A DNA stretch of 64,000 nucleotides from Aquimarina sp. Aq78 (GTDB taxonomy: Bacteria; Bacteroidota; Bacteroidia; Flavobacteriales; Flavobacteriaceae): the NCBI RefSeq assembly GCF_900299525.1, contig NZ_OMKA01000036.1:1-64000 (forward strand), written 5' to 3'. Each line of letters starts with the position of its first letter. Positions within the stretch are counted from its first letter, which is position 1. The notes under the pieces are model-generated. The model saw nothing but the letters and a program-made list of their open reading frames with translations. It searched no databases and was not told the origin of the DNA. The position numbers were made by a program, and so were the translations under genes. Shown here in pieces: positions 16,378-25,486 of the stretch.

Positions 16378-16998
16378 TTAATTTGAAAGCAAATCAATTT
16401 CTTGTTGAAGGTTTTGTTTTGCATTAGCTTCAAACCTTTTATAGAAGTGTTCAGATTTAAAGATAGCTGGCATATTTATAAAATGATTTAAAACTTTGAT
16501 TCTTCCTTTGTTATACATAAAATCAGGATAGTATTTATATTCTTTCCTTACGTTTTTGTAATACACCTCATAGTTTTTCCAATCATTTCCTAATATAGAG
16601 AGATCTGCATCAGTAAAATAGTTTACATCACTATTTTCTGAAACATGATGTCCTTTAGTGGCTAAGATGATTTCTTCACAGAGGTGACTTTGATGTTCAT
16701 CAATTGATAAAGAATGTAGTATCTCTGTCGCTTTTTTTGCGCTTTGTTCCTCATTATCCTGTTTTAGTACATTATAGATATAATCATGATAAAACAGAGC
16801 AAATAAAACCATATCCCAATCTTTGATTTGGTTTTTGACTTCAACCAAATTATGATAAAGGTGCTCTAGATGTGACAGATTATGATAGTATCTGTTCTTT
16901 TTACCATGATATTTTACGATATCGTCCCATAAGGATTCTATATAATCAGTATCCTTTATGTAGTTGGATAGTAACGTTATGAATACTTCTTTTAACAA
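16378..16998 (-). CDS. HD-superfamily predicted metal-dependent hydrolase (COG4339)
   Basis: A 206-residue all-helical protein. The His and Asp of the HD signature are visible in YHNLSHLEHLYHNL and ALFYHDYIYN. A later HHVSENSDVNYFTDADLSILG supplies the further His and Asp ligands. Such proteins are predicted phosphohydrolases acting on nucleotides or similar small molecules. The start overlaps the end of the dehydrogenase gene by seven bases, so the two are translated together. Confidence 0.83.
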   Translation of the reverse strand: MLKEVFITLLSNYIKDTDYIESLWDDIVKYHGKKNRYYHNLSHLEHLYHNLVEVKNQIKDWDMVLFALFYHDYIYNVLKQDNEEQSAKKATEILHSLSIDEHQSHLCEEIILATKGHHVSENSDVNYFTDADLSILGNDWKNYEVYYKNVRKEYKYYPDFMYNKGRIKVLNHFINMPAIFKSEHFYKRFEANAKQNLQQEIDLLSN

Positions 16999-17933
16999 AA
17001 CTCTGCTTTAATTTTATCAACTATTGTCTGTGCTAATTTCTCTTTAGATTCTACAGTCCAACCTGCAACATGTGGACTTAAGATTACGTTATTCATTTTA
17101 AGGAGTTCTTTAAATTCTTTTGGCATATCTTTTTCTGAGGTAAATAAATTCTCAAAAGATGACTTTTCATATTCCAAAACATCTAATCCTGCTCCTAATA
17201 TTTTTCCTTCTTCTATACTTTTGACCAAATCCTCGGTAACTACACTTTTTCCTCGAGCAGTATTGATGAACCAAAATGGTTTTTTGAATTTATTGATGAA
17301 CGTGTTATTGATCATTCCTATAGTCTCTGGAGTTTCTGGAGTGTGTAGGCTTAAAACATCGGTTTTTTCAAAGAATTCATCAAGGTCTACTTGTGTTGCA
17401 TCGCTGTTTTCTACATCATCTTTAATATCATAGCAAATAACTTCGACAGCAAAACCACGTAATTTTTTTGCAAAGGCTCTACCCATATTTCCATATCCAA
17501 TAATACCCACAGTTTTTCCATCAAGTTCTACGCCTCGATGCTCTTCGCGAAACCATTGTCCGTTTCGTACACTTTGGTCTCCATTATTTAATTTATTAAA
17601 TAACGATAATATCATTCCTAGTGCATGCTCACCCACTGCATTGCGATTCCCTTCTGGTGCGTTAAATAGTTTGATCCCTAATTTCTTTGCATATTCGATA
17701 TCGATATTTTCTAATCCAGCACCTACACGTCCTATAAATTTTAAGTTTTTGGCTTTATCCAAAAAAGTTTTGTCAATGGTAAATCGGCTTCTTATGATAA
17801 TTCCATTATAACTATGAATTTTGGATTGGATTTCTTCTTTTGTAGAAATGTAATCTTCATCATTTTGAAAACTAACTTGTTTGAGTTGACTTAAAAGCAG
17901 AGGATGGTTTGTATCTAGGTGAAGTATTTTCAT
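16992..17933 (-). CDS. D-isomer-specific 2-hydroxyacid dehydrogenase (SerA-like)
   Basis: An NAD-dependent oxidoreductase of 313 residues. The Rossmann fingerprint GIIGYGNMGRAFAKKL is at about 146-161, with substrate and catalytic motifs INTARG (Arg), LDVLEYE (Glu) and LSPHVAGWT (His). The N-terminal part has GRVGAGLENIDIEYAKKLGI, typical of phosphoglycerate dehydrogenase-like enzymes. It lacks the ACT domain of full-size SerA, so D-3-phosphoglycerate is likely but other 2-hydroxyacids are possible. The ATG at 17933 gives the usual MKIL start; one further upstream adds seven unlikely residues. Confidence 0.9.
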   Translation of the reverse strand: MKILHLDTNHPLLLSQLKQVSFQNDEDYISTKEEIQSKIHSYNGIIIRSRFTIDKTFLDKAKNLKFIGRVGAGLENIDIEYAKKLGIKLFNAPEGNRNAVGEHALGMILSLFNKLNNGDQSVRNGQWFREEHRGVELDGKTVGIIGYGNMGRAFAKKLRGFAVEVICYDIKDDVENSDATQVDLDEFFEKTDVLSLHTPETPETIGMINNTFINKFKKPFWFINTARGKSVVTEDLVKSIEEGKILGAGLDVLEYEKSSFENLFTSEKDMPKEFKELLKMNNVILSPHVAGWTVESKEKLAQTIVDKIKAEFC

Positions 17934-17951
17934 ATATTTTGTATAGATCAT

Positions 17952-17959
17952 CAAAATTA
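17952..17959 (-). promoter_or_regulatory. -7 box of the dehydrogenase operon
   Basis: On the minus strand TAATTTTG, exact TAnnTTTG, 18 bases before the ATG at 17933. It is divergent from the promoter at 17982. Confidence 0.55.
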
Positions 17960-17981
17960 GTTAATAAAAGATTAGATACAG

Positions 17982-17989
17982 TATCTTTG
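17982..17989 (+). promoter_or_regulatory. -7 box of the first TPR-HTH regulator
   Basis: TATCTTTG, exact TAnnTTTG, 34 bases before the TTG start at 18024. The composite element of the later genes is not found here. Confidence 0.55.
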
Positions 17990-18023
17990 ATAATAATCAA
18001 ACCATATTTTAAGAGTATTTAAC

Positions 18024-19700
18024 TTGAAAATAAAAAAAAATATACTTCTATTTCTTTCGTTTGTAAGTATTACAACACTTTTCTCACAAGGGGTTGATAC
18101 TACTTTGGTGCGTCTTAAATCTGTATTAGATGCCTCTATAGAAGATACAACTAAGATAAAGGCCATGCTTGATCTTGGTAAATACCAGTTAAAGCGAGAT
18201 TTTAGTTTGGCAGAAGACTATTTTGATCAAGGATTGACATTACTCGAAAATAAAACGGAAGACCATTATCAAAAGTTTAGAACGGCATTGTATGTACAAT
18301 TGGGTGTAGTGCACCGAAGAAAGGCAGAGTACCCAAAAGCGATTGAATATTATGTAGAAGCATTAAAGTATTATGAGCAAAATAACAATGTTTCAAAAAT
18401 AGCCGATGTATATCATAACATGGCCTTGGTATATCGCTATCAAAAAGAACATCGAAGAGCTATAGAAAACTATAAAAAAGCAATAGTTCTAAAAGAAAAA
18501 GTGAAAGATACGTTTGGGATAGGAGCTGGATACAATATGCTAGGAGTTTCTTATCGACAAAATAAACAACAGGATTCGGCTTTAATTTGCTATCAAAAAG
18601 CAGAAGAAATGTTTACTACGATCAATAGCAAAGAAGATCTGCATGGAGTATACGGTAACATGGCGGTTTTGTATTCAAGACAAGGGAGGTATGATCTATC
18701 TACACCATTAAAAAAAGCTAACCTAGCATATTATAAAGAAATAGGAAAACGACTTTCCATTTGTGTAGAGTACTTCAACCTAGCCCATGATTATATGAAA
18801 CTTAAAAATTGGGAACAGTCGTTGAAGTATGCAGACTCCTCCTTACAGGTTGCATTGGATGAAGGTTTCAAAGAACGAATTGCAGTTTCATATAGACGTA
18901 AAAGCTATTTGTACGCCAAAATAGAAAACTATAAAGATGCACATGAAAATTATCGCATTTATAAAAAATACAACGATACGATCTTTAATATTCAGAATGC
19001 TAAAAAAATGCAAGCCCTTGAATTGAATTATCAGTTTGAAAAAGAAAAACAAGCAGATAGTTTAAAGTTTGCTCAACAAAAGCGTGAAGTTGAATTGATA
19101 GCCGAAACTGAAGCTTCAAAAAAAAGATGGTATTTTATTTTACTTTTGGTTTCTGTTGTTGGTGCAATCATAATCGGATATTTGGTTAGACGTAATTATA
19201 TCCAGAGGTCAAAAATGACTCAAATAGAATTTGAAAATCAAAAAACAATATTAGATCAACAAATCAAAGCTAAAGAAGAAAATATAAAACATCTTATTGC
19301 AGATAACAGTATGCGCTTGGCATTTAAAGAAGAATTACTAAATAAGATAAAGAGTGAAATTATTGACGGAGACCCTGAGAATATGATTATAGCGTTAAAC
19401 TCTTTAACGACACAATTGCTAAGACAAATTTCTACCGAAGGAAAACTCTCAGGACTTCAGGAAAAGATTGATGATGTAAATCAGAATTTTGATGATACAT
19501 TAAAAAAAATATACCCAGATCTTACCAAAGGTGAACGCGAGGTATGCGCATTATTACGACTCAATTTATCAATCAAAGAAATTATGACCATTCGCGATGT
19601 ATCTTCAGACTCAGTAAAATCTATGAGACGAAGAATTCGTAAAAAAATGAATGTTCCATCAGATATAGAGCTTGAAAAATTTATTCGTGATTTGGCGTAA
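18024..19700 (+). CDS. TPR-transmembrane-HTH regulator, first copy
   Basis: A 558-residue envelope regulator of a kind common in Bacteroidota. A signal peptide (about 1-22, ending TLFSQ) exports TPR repeats (about 35-330, with AIENYKKAI and similar). One transmembrane helix (about 373-392) is followed by a cytoplasmic coiled coil (about 400-470) and a C-terminal HTH of LuxR type (TKGEREVCALLRLNLSIKEIMTIRDVSSDSVKSMRRRIRKKM). Start is TTG, since no ATG precedes the signal peptide. It resembles the regulator at 25487. Its ligand or partner is unknown, but adjacency to T9SS surface-protein genes suggests it controls them. Confidence 0.88.
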   Translation: MKIKKNILLFLSFVSITTLFSQGVDTTLVRLKSVLDASIEDTTKIKAMLDLGKYQLKRDFSLAEDYFDQGLTLLENKTEDHYQKFRTALYVQLGVVHRRKAEYPKAIEYYVEALKYYEQNNNVSKIADVYHNMALVYRYQKEHRRAIENYKKAIVLKEKVKDTFGIGAGYNMLGVSYRQNKQQDSALICYQKAEEMFTTINSKEDLHGVYGNMAVLYSRQGRYDLSTPLKKANLAYYKEIGKRLSICVEYFNLAHDYMKLKNWEQSLKYADSSLQVALDEGFKERIAVSYRRKSYLYAKIENYKDAHENYRIYKKYNDTIFNIQNAKKMQALELNYQFEKEKQADSLKFAQQKREVELIAETEASKKRWYFILLLVSVVGAIIIGYLVRRNYIQRSKMTQIEFENQKTILDQQIKAKEENIKHLIADNSMRLAFKEELLNKIKSEIIDGDPENMIIALNSLTTQLLRQISTEGKLSGLQEKIDDVNQNFDDTLKKIYPDLTKGEREVCALLRLNLSIKEIMTIRDVSSDSVKSMRRRIRKKMNVPSDIELEKFIRDLA

Positions 19701-19709
19701 ACTTCTTAT

Positions 19710-19801
19710 ACGTAGCCTTACGTATTTTAGGGCTGAAAAGGCCTTTGACACATTTTGACACCTGGATATTTTGGAACAGATTGAGCTTGTAAATACTATT
19801 G
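19710..19801 (+). promoter_or_regulatory. composite regulatory element, copy 1
   Basis: ACGTA occurs at 19710 and 19720, and TGACAC at 19746 and 19756, each pair at exactly 10-base spacing. A -7-like box TACTATTG (19794-19801, one mismatch) follows 32 bases after the second TGACAC. It drives the short HTH paralog at 19818. The same layout recurs before three T9SS genes. Confidence 0.65.
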
Positions 19802-19817
19802 TATAAAATCTTTTTAT

Positions 19818-20411
19818 ATGATAGAATCATTACTTGTATTTACTTTTCTAGATGTTATCGTAATAGCATTCATTGTGACATTGATCATTATCGGATATTT
19901 ACAACTTACAATTCATAAGTATCGATTAAAGATGAAACAAGTGAAGCAAGAGTGTTTATTGCTCAATCAAAAGCTAGCCATTAAAGAAGAAAAAATTAAG
20001 GAGCTTTTGTCTTACAAAAACAAACAATTGTCTTTGAATGAAGAAATACTAAATAAACTAAAGAATGAAATTAATGCAACAGATCCATCGAGTGAAGCAC
20101 AAAAGTTATGTTTGTCAAGTGCGCAATTACAATTTCAGGTAGCATATGAAAAGAGATTGGTAGGGGCACCTCAAAAAACAAAAGATATCAATCATAGTTT
20201 TGAGAGCAAATTAGAAATATTATATCCCGAGCTTACTCTTTATGAACGTGAAGTATGCACTCTGTTTTCACTCCGATTATCTGCCAAAGAGATCATGAAA
20301 ATTCGAAATTTATCTCTGGATACTATCCAATTACTACGGGAACAAATTCGGGAAAAAATGAGTATCCCTCAAGGAATCAAACTCGAAAAATTTATCCAGG
20401 AATTGGCTTAG
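19818..20411 (+). CDS. short TPR-less HTH paralog of the neighbouring regulators
   Basis: A 197-residue protein equal to the C-terminal part of the TPR-HTH regulators. One N-terminal membrane helix (about 6-30) is followed by a coiled coil (about 35-95) and an HTH (LTLYEREVCTLFSLRLSAKEIMKIRNLSLDTIQLLREQIREKM). There are no TPR repeats and no cleavable signal. It has its own start and promoter region with the shared element, so it looks like a genuine shortened gene and not a broken one. It could form mixed dimers with, or compete with, the full-length proteins; this is inference. Confidence 0.8.
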   Translation: MIESLLVFTFLDVIVIAFIVTLIIIGYLQLTIHKYRLKMKQVKQECLLLNQKLAIKEEKIKELLSYKNKQLSLNEEILNKLKNEINATDPSSEAQKLCLSSAQLQFQVAYEKRLVGAPQKTKDINHSFESKLEILYPELTLYEREVCTLFSLRLSAKEIMKIRNLSLDTIQLLREQIREKMSIPQGIKLEKFIQELA

Positions 20412-20445
20412 ACTTTACGAAATCATTCTCTAAAGTTTATTGAGT

Positions 20446-20538
20446 AAGTACCCCAAACCTCACCACTCATTTCTACTAAAATGACACCTTTTGACACCGC
20501 TAAAATTACCTTAAAACAATAGGTTTAGACTATTTTTG
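20446..20538 (+). promoter_or_regulatory. composite regulatory element, copy 2
   Basis: TGACAC at 20482 and 20492 (10-base spacing) is followed 33 bases later by an exact -7 box TATTTTTG (20531-20538). The upstream ACGTA pair is degenerate: AAGTACCCC at 20446 aligns with the first half and the second half is lost. It drives the adhesin gene at 20567. Confidence 0.65.
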
Positions 20539-20566
20539 GGGCGCTACACCTAATAAACCCCAGAAT

Positions 20567-22744
20567 ATGAAAAAACTATTACTCTTCGTTTTTACGCTTT
20601 TTTTATTCCCAATGATTTCAAATGCCCAAACTGGAAATCAAATTGATGGATCTGCGATTACCCCGAATCAATCTAATGCCAGCAATACACCTTTTCCTTA
20701 TGATGGTACTACCACTTTTACATCAGGGTCATTGTTAACTACTGGAGATTGGAACCTAGCTATAGGTCCCGGTGCAGGAGCGTCTTTAACGACTACTTCC
20801 AGAAATATTTTAATAGGGGGTATGGCAGGAGCTAAACTCACCAATCGAGATAATGTGGTGATTGGAGTATTTAGTGCAGATCAAACTACCAACACCCTTG
20901 AGAACATCTTTATCGGTAATTATGTAGCCAGAAATGTTACTGGAAATGAGAATGTGGTCATAGGCCATAGAGCAGGGCAGAGTTTAACATCAGCTCATGA
21001 TAATACGTTAATTGGTGAGGAAGCAGGAAAGGATCTAACCGAAGGAGATGATAATGTATTTGTGGGTGAAGATGCGGGGCGATCCACTACAACGGCCTCT
21101 AACAATACATTTATAGGTAATTCTGCAGGTTTGAGTAATACTACAGGAAGTGGAAATACTTTTGTTGGTGGAGGAAGCCCGTTTGCCGTGGAGAACGCGA
21201 TTGAAGGATTTAGCCCCGTGTATTCGTTGATCAGTACAAACGACTCGCCGGGAGAGGATAATACAAATGGAGAAGGAAATACATTTATAGGCGCTGGAGC
21301 CGGGCAGGATAATACCGATGGTTATGCCAATACATTTTTAGGGTTTGATGCTGGAGCCAACAGTAATCATGCAGATGGAAATACATTTATTGGTTATGGA
21401 GCCGGATGGGATAATAATCGATTAAATAATTTTAATGATGCCAATCGAAACACCTATGTAGGAGCTATGGCAGGAGGTATCAATAGAACAGGTTCTGATA
21501 ACGTGGGGATGGGTTGGAATGCCAACTTTACGGGTTGGGGAGCTAGTGGTCCTAGTGCAGGAAAAAATAATCGGAATACATTTATAGGAAATGCTGTTGA
21601 CGTTTTTGGAGATGATCAGGTTATTATAGGTCACCAAGCTCGAGCAACTGGTAATAGAGGGTCAATTACTATTGGTTCATTAAGTAGTACCGCCAACTCA
21701 TATGCTGCGGCAATAGGATATGATGTAGATGTAACTAACGCAAATACAATGGCATTAGGGGGAGATCAAACCACTAATCGCATGAGTGTTGGAATTGGTA
21801 CAGTAGCTGCCAACCAAAATGCATCATTAGAACTAGCCGATACCGATAAAGGTTTTTTGGTGAATAGAGTGACCACCGCACAACGTATCGCTATGGAAAC
21901 TGCAGCAGCGAATGGTAATCCCTTGGCTACTACTGAAGCAGGGATGATGGTGTATGATACCGATGTTTCTGCACTTTTTGTTTGGGATGGTACGCAATGG
22001 GTAAACACGACAATAGATACCAATACGGATACCGATGATCAAACGATAGATGAATTTCAATTAAATGGTGATAATCTTGAGTTATCCTTATTAGATGATG
22101 CAGAGGCTACTAAAACTGTTGATTTGTCTAAGTATTTGGATAATACAGATGCTCAGGATTTAGATTTATCAGGAAACACGTTGAGTCTAACCAATGATGT
22201 TACTACAGTCGATCTTTCGGGATATTTAGACAATACCGATACACAGGATTTGACTTCAGCAAGTTTAAGTGGAACTAATCTAACAATTGCCATAGAGAAT
22301 GGTGCTTCAGTATCGGTAGATTTAGCACCTGTACTTTCTTCGTTAACATCAGATCTTGGTGATGCACAAAGTGAAATTGTTGATTTGCGAACCGAAAATA
22401 CGGCACAACAAGTGCTTATTGATGATTTGATTACTCGCATAGAAGCTTTGGAGAACAATGTTGTTGGTGAAATTAATAAAAGTAATACACCAATATTGTA
22501 TCAAAATATCCCAAACCCGTTTAACAGGACATCTTCGATTAAGTATTATTTACCAGAAGGGATCACAAATGCTTCGGTTATATTTAGTAATTCGATTGGA
22601 CAGTTGGTCTCTACAGTTGCTATTAAACAAAGCGGAGATGGAGAGTTAAATATCAACAGCGATGGATTAGCTTCTGGCACGTATTTTTATACTTTGTATG
22701 TTGGAAGTCGAAAAATTGATACCAAAAAGATGGTGATAGAATAA
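20567..22744 (+). CDS. T9SS-sorted repeat adhesin with trimeric-autotransporter-like head
   Basis: A 725-residue secreted protein. A signal peptide (1-20) is followed by about 15 head repeats of the type NTFIGxxAG or NVVIGxxAG (about 60-390), like the left-handed head repeats of YadA-type trimeric adhesins. A block common in Bacteroidota adhesins follows (NASLELADTDKGFLVNRVTT, then LFVWDGTQWVN). Two LDNTD repeats, a short coiled coil (about 590-640) and a T9SS type A sorting domain (NIPNPF, SGTYFYTLYVGSRKI) complete it. There is no beta-barrel anchor, so the T9SS anchors or releases it. A paralog follows directly. Confidence 0.88.
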   Translation: MKKLLLFVFTLFLFPMISNAQTGNQIDGSAITPNQSNASNTPFPYDGTTTFTSGSLLTTGDWNLAIGPGAGASLTTTSRNILIGGMAGAKLTNRDNVVIGVFSADQTTNTLENIFIGNYVARNVTGNENVVIGHRAGQSLTSAHDNTLIGEEAGKDLTEGDDNVFVGEDAGRSTTTASNNTFIGNSAGLSNTTGSGNTFVGGGSPFAVENAIEGFSPVYSLISTNDSPGEDNTNGEGNTFIGAGAGQDNTDGYANTFLGFDAGANSNHADGNTFIGYGAGWDNNRLNNFNDANRNTYVGAMAGGINRTGSDNVGMGWNANFTGWGASGPSAGKNNRNTFIGNAVDVFGDDQVIIGHQARATGNRGSITIGSLSSTANSYAAAIGYDVDVTNANTMALGGDQTTNRMSVGIGTVAANQNASLELADTDKGFLVNRVTTAQRIAMETAAANGNPLATTEAGMMVYDTDVSALFVWDGTQWVNTTIDTNTDTDDQTIDEFQLNGDNLELSLLDDAEATKTVDLSKYLDNTDAQDLDLSGNTLSLTNDVTTVDLSGYLDNTDTQDLTSASLSGTNLTIAIENGASVSVDLAPVLSSLTSDLGDAQSEIVDLRTENTAQQVLIDDLITRIEALENNVVGEINKSNTPILYQNIPNPFNRTSSIKYYLPEGITNASVIFSNSIGQLVSTVAIKQSGDGELNINSDGLASGTYFYTLYVGSRKIDTKKMVIE

Positions 22745-22765
22745 TTTATTGCGGCAAAATTACAT

Positions 22766-22848
22766 ACGTACTCCCACGTATTTTGTTGTTAAACAGTATA
22801 ATGCCACTGTTAATATTATGTTAGGTGAAATGAAAAACCATATCTTTG
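22766..22848 (+). promoter_or_regulatory. composite regulatory element, copy 3 (one helical turn shorter)
   Basis: ACGTA at 22766 and 22776 (10-base spacing) and a single TGCCAC at 22802 precede an exact -7 box TATCTTTG (22841-22848) by 33 bases, as in copies 2 and 4. The ACGTA-to-box distance is 65 bases against 74-76 in the others, about one turn of DNA less. Confidence 0.65.
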
Positions 22849-22876
22849 CGGCCAAAGATCTTTCAAAGCCCCTTAT

Positions 22877-25369
22877 ATGAAAAGACAACTACCCTTTGTT
22901 TTAATACTTTTTTTATTCACTTTTGTCATCTATGCACAAGACGGAAATGAGGTACTTGGTACTAATGCAGCTATAGGCATAACAACCGGAGATTTTAATA
23001 CTGTGGTTGGTGACTCTGCGGCTCATTTTTTAGCCAGTTCTTCTAGAAACACTTTACTTGGGTATAGAGCAGGCAGGTCTATAAATTTTAATACCACTTC
23101 GACCGCAAATGATAATGTTTTTATAGGGAATGATGCCGGGTATAATAATGTTACAGGAGATGAGAATGTTTTTATTGGATCTTTTGCTGGTCTTAACACA
23201 ACTACCGGAAATGAAAATGTCTATATTGGTTTTAAAGCAGCGTACTTCAATGACGCTGGTAGAGACAATGTTGTTATTGGTACAGAGGCCGGGGGATATA
23301 GTTTTGGAAGTTCATTAGGAACAGATTTTGATTTTAGGGATAATGTTATTATTGGAAAGAGAGCTGGATATGAAATACAAGACGGAGATCGTAATGTTTT
23401 TATAGGAGAAGAATCTGGATATAATACTACAACCGCAGATGATAATGTTTTTATAGGATATAATTCTGGGCGTGCTAATACCATTGGAGAAGGAAATACA
23501 TTTGTTGGCGGCCAAGCTGTAAACTCTTTAGATGGTGCGTTTAGTTTTTCTGGGTCCAGTGGAGAAGATAACACTACAGGAAATAATAACACTTTTATTG
23601 GAGGAGGAGCCGGAAGTGATAATGGTGCGGGAACCGAAAATACTTTTATTGGTACAGAAGCCGGAACCAGAAATGAACATGCAAATTTTAATACGTTTAT
23701 TGGCTATCAGGCTGGTTCGCGAAATAATGTGAGTAATAGTACTACAAATGCCCAACGTAATACTTTTGTGGGTTGGCGCGCAGGAAGGCGAAATGAAGAA
23801 GGAGCTAATAATGTAGTGATGGGGTATAATGCAGGCTTCGATCAAGATGGAAGTAATAATAATGTAGTTATTGGATACGAAGCAAAAATTAATGGAAGTG
23901 CAGATCGATCAAATAATGTAATACTCGGGGCTAATGCTACTGTAGAAGGTAATTATATCGTGGCAATTGGAGCTGGAGCTACTTCGACGGTTAGTAATAG
24001 TATGGTGCTAGGAGGGATTACAACCGCAGACCGCTTAAGTGTGGGAATTGCGACTTCGACACCAAACCAAAATGCATCGCTAGAACTGGCAGATGTAGAT
24101 AAAGGATTTTTGGTGAATAGAGTAACTACTGTACAACGTACTGCTATGGAAACTGCTGCGGCAAACGGTAATCCTTTGGCAGCAGCTGAAGCCGGAATGC
24201 TTGTATATGATACTGATCTTTCTTCTTTATTTGTATGGGATGGCACGCAATGGGTAAATTCGACCATAGATACAAATACTGATACCGATGATCAAACGAT
24301 AGATGAATTTCAATTAAATGGTGATGATCTCGAATTATCCTTATTAGATGATGCAGAGGCTACTAAAACAGTAGATCTTTCAAAATACTTGGATAATACC
24401 GATGGTCAGGAACTTTCAATAGCAACAAATACGCTTAGTCTTTCTGGTGGAACCAATACAATTGATTTATCTAATTACCTTGATAATACAGATGCACAAG
24501 CGTTATCATTAACTACGAATACTTTGAGCATATCTGGTGATTCGGGCACTATAGATTTATCTGGATATTTGGATAATACGGATAGTCAAGAACTTTCTCT
24601 GGCTACGAATACGCTTAGTCTTTCTGGTGGAACAAATACTATTGATCTTTCTAATTACTTGGATAATACAGATCAACAGGACCTGGATTTATCAGGTAAT
24701 ATTTTGAGTCTAACTAATGATGGAAGTACAGTGGATTTATCAGGATATTTAGATAATACTGATGCACAAACATTAAGTTTTAGTGCAGGAAGCCTAAGCA
24801 TTACTGGTGGTAATAGCATCGATCTTTCAATATTACAGGATGGAACAGGAACTGATAGCCAAAACCTTACTTCTGCTACGCTTACAAATAATGAATTAAC
24901 GATTGCCATTCAAAATGGAAGTTCTGTTACCGTTGATCTTTCTACTATATTAACATCGCTTCAGGATGAAAATACTACACAGCAAGCAGAAATATCCGAT
25001 CAGCAATCACAAATTACAGCTCAACAGGCACAAATTGATGATTTAATTAGTCGTATGGAGTCTCTAGAAAGTTGTGCTTGCAGTGATTCAGGTAATTCCA
25101 ATAAAGGGAATACACCGATTTTATATCAAAATATTCCAAATCCGTTTAATGATACATCTTCTATTAAATATTATCTGCCAGACGGCATCAACAATGCTTC
25201 GGTTATATTTAGTAATTCGATTGGACAGTTGGTTTCTACAGTTGCTATTAAACAAAGCGGAAATGGAGAGTTGAATATCAATAGTGATGGATTGGCAACA
25301 GGTACATATTTCTATACTCTATATGTGGGAAGTCGAAAGATAGATACTAAAAAAATGGTGATAGAATAA
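22877..25369 (+). CDS. T9SS-sorted repeat adhesin, second paralog
   Basis: An 830-residue paralog of the 725-residue adhesin before it. It has a signal peptide (1-20), head repeats N(T/V)(F/V)IGxxAG to about residue 390, the same LELADVDKGFLVNRVTT block, then five LDNTD repeats of about 30 residues instead of two. A coiled coil (about 695-730), a CAC motif (SCACS) and a T9SS type A tail nearly identical to its neighbour's follow. The last ~65 codons share long identical DNA, suggesting recent duplication or conversion. The leader AAAGCCCCTTATATG resembles that of the LRR gene. Confidence 0.88.
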   Translation: MKRQLPFVLILFLFTFVIYAQDGNEVLGTNAAIGITTGDFNTVVGDSAAHFLASSSRNTLLGYRAGRSINFNTTSTANDNVFIGNDAGYNNVTGDENVFIGSFAGLNTTTGNENVYIGFKAAYFNDAGRDNVVIGTEAGGYSFGSSLGTDFDFRDNVIIGKRAGYEIQDGDRNVFIGEESGYNTTTADDNVFIGYNSGRANTIGEGNTFVGGQAVNSLDGAFSFSGSSGEDNTTGNNNTFIGGGAGSDNGAGTENTFIGTEAGTRNEHANFNTFIGYQAGSRNNVSNSTTNAQRNTFVGWRAGRRNEEGANNVVMGYNAGFDQDGSNNNVVIGYEAKINGSADRSNNVILGANATVEGNYIVAIGAGATSTVSNSMVLGGITTADRLSVGIATSTPNQNASLELADVDKGFLVNRVTTVQRTAMETAAANGNPLAAAEAGMLVYDTDLSSLFVWDGTQWVNSTIDTNTDTDDQTIDEFQLNGDDLELSLLDDAEATKTVDLSKYLDNTDGQELSIATNTLSLSGGTNTIDLSNYLDNTDAQALSLTTNTLSISGDSGTIDLSGYLDNTDSQELSLATNTLSLSGGTNTIDLSNYLDNTDQQDLDLSGNILSLTNDGSTVDLSGYLDNTDAQTLSFSAGSLSITGGNSIDLSILQDGTGTDSQNLTSATLTNNELTIAIQNGSSVTVDLSTILTSLQDENTTQQAEISDQQSQITAQQAQIDDLISRMESLESCACSDSGNSNKGNTPILYQNIPNPFNDTSSIKYYLPDGINNASVIFSNSIGQLVSTVAIKQSGNGELNINSDGLATGTYFYTLYVGSRKIDTKKMVIE

Positions 25370-25460
25370 ATCTTTTTATTTCAATATGCTTTCAAAACGC
25401 GTTTGATAATCAAGCGGATTTTTACTTTTTGACTAAAAAAGGATAATGAATTTATTGTCG

Positions 25461-25468
25461 TATTTTTG
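25461..25468 (+). promoter_or_regulatory. -7 box of the second TPR-HTH regulator
   Basis: TATTTTTG, exact TAnnTTTG, 19 bases before the ATG at 25487. An in-frame TTG at 25466 lies inside it and is rejected as start. Confidence 0.55.
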
Positions 25469-25486
25469 AGAACAACCTGTCTACAA

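Noticed and set aside
19701..19817. Short HTH gene (19818) considered as a frameshifted remnant of a TPR-HTH gene
   Set aside because: Upstream DNA has no TPR coding in any frame and carries the shared regulatory element, so the short gene appears complete.
24380..24790. Regular ~90-base repeats resembling a CRISPR array
   Set aside because: The repeats are coding (LDNTD repeat of the adhesin), in frame, without spacer-like unique DNA.
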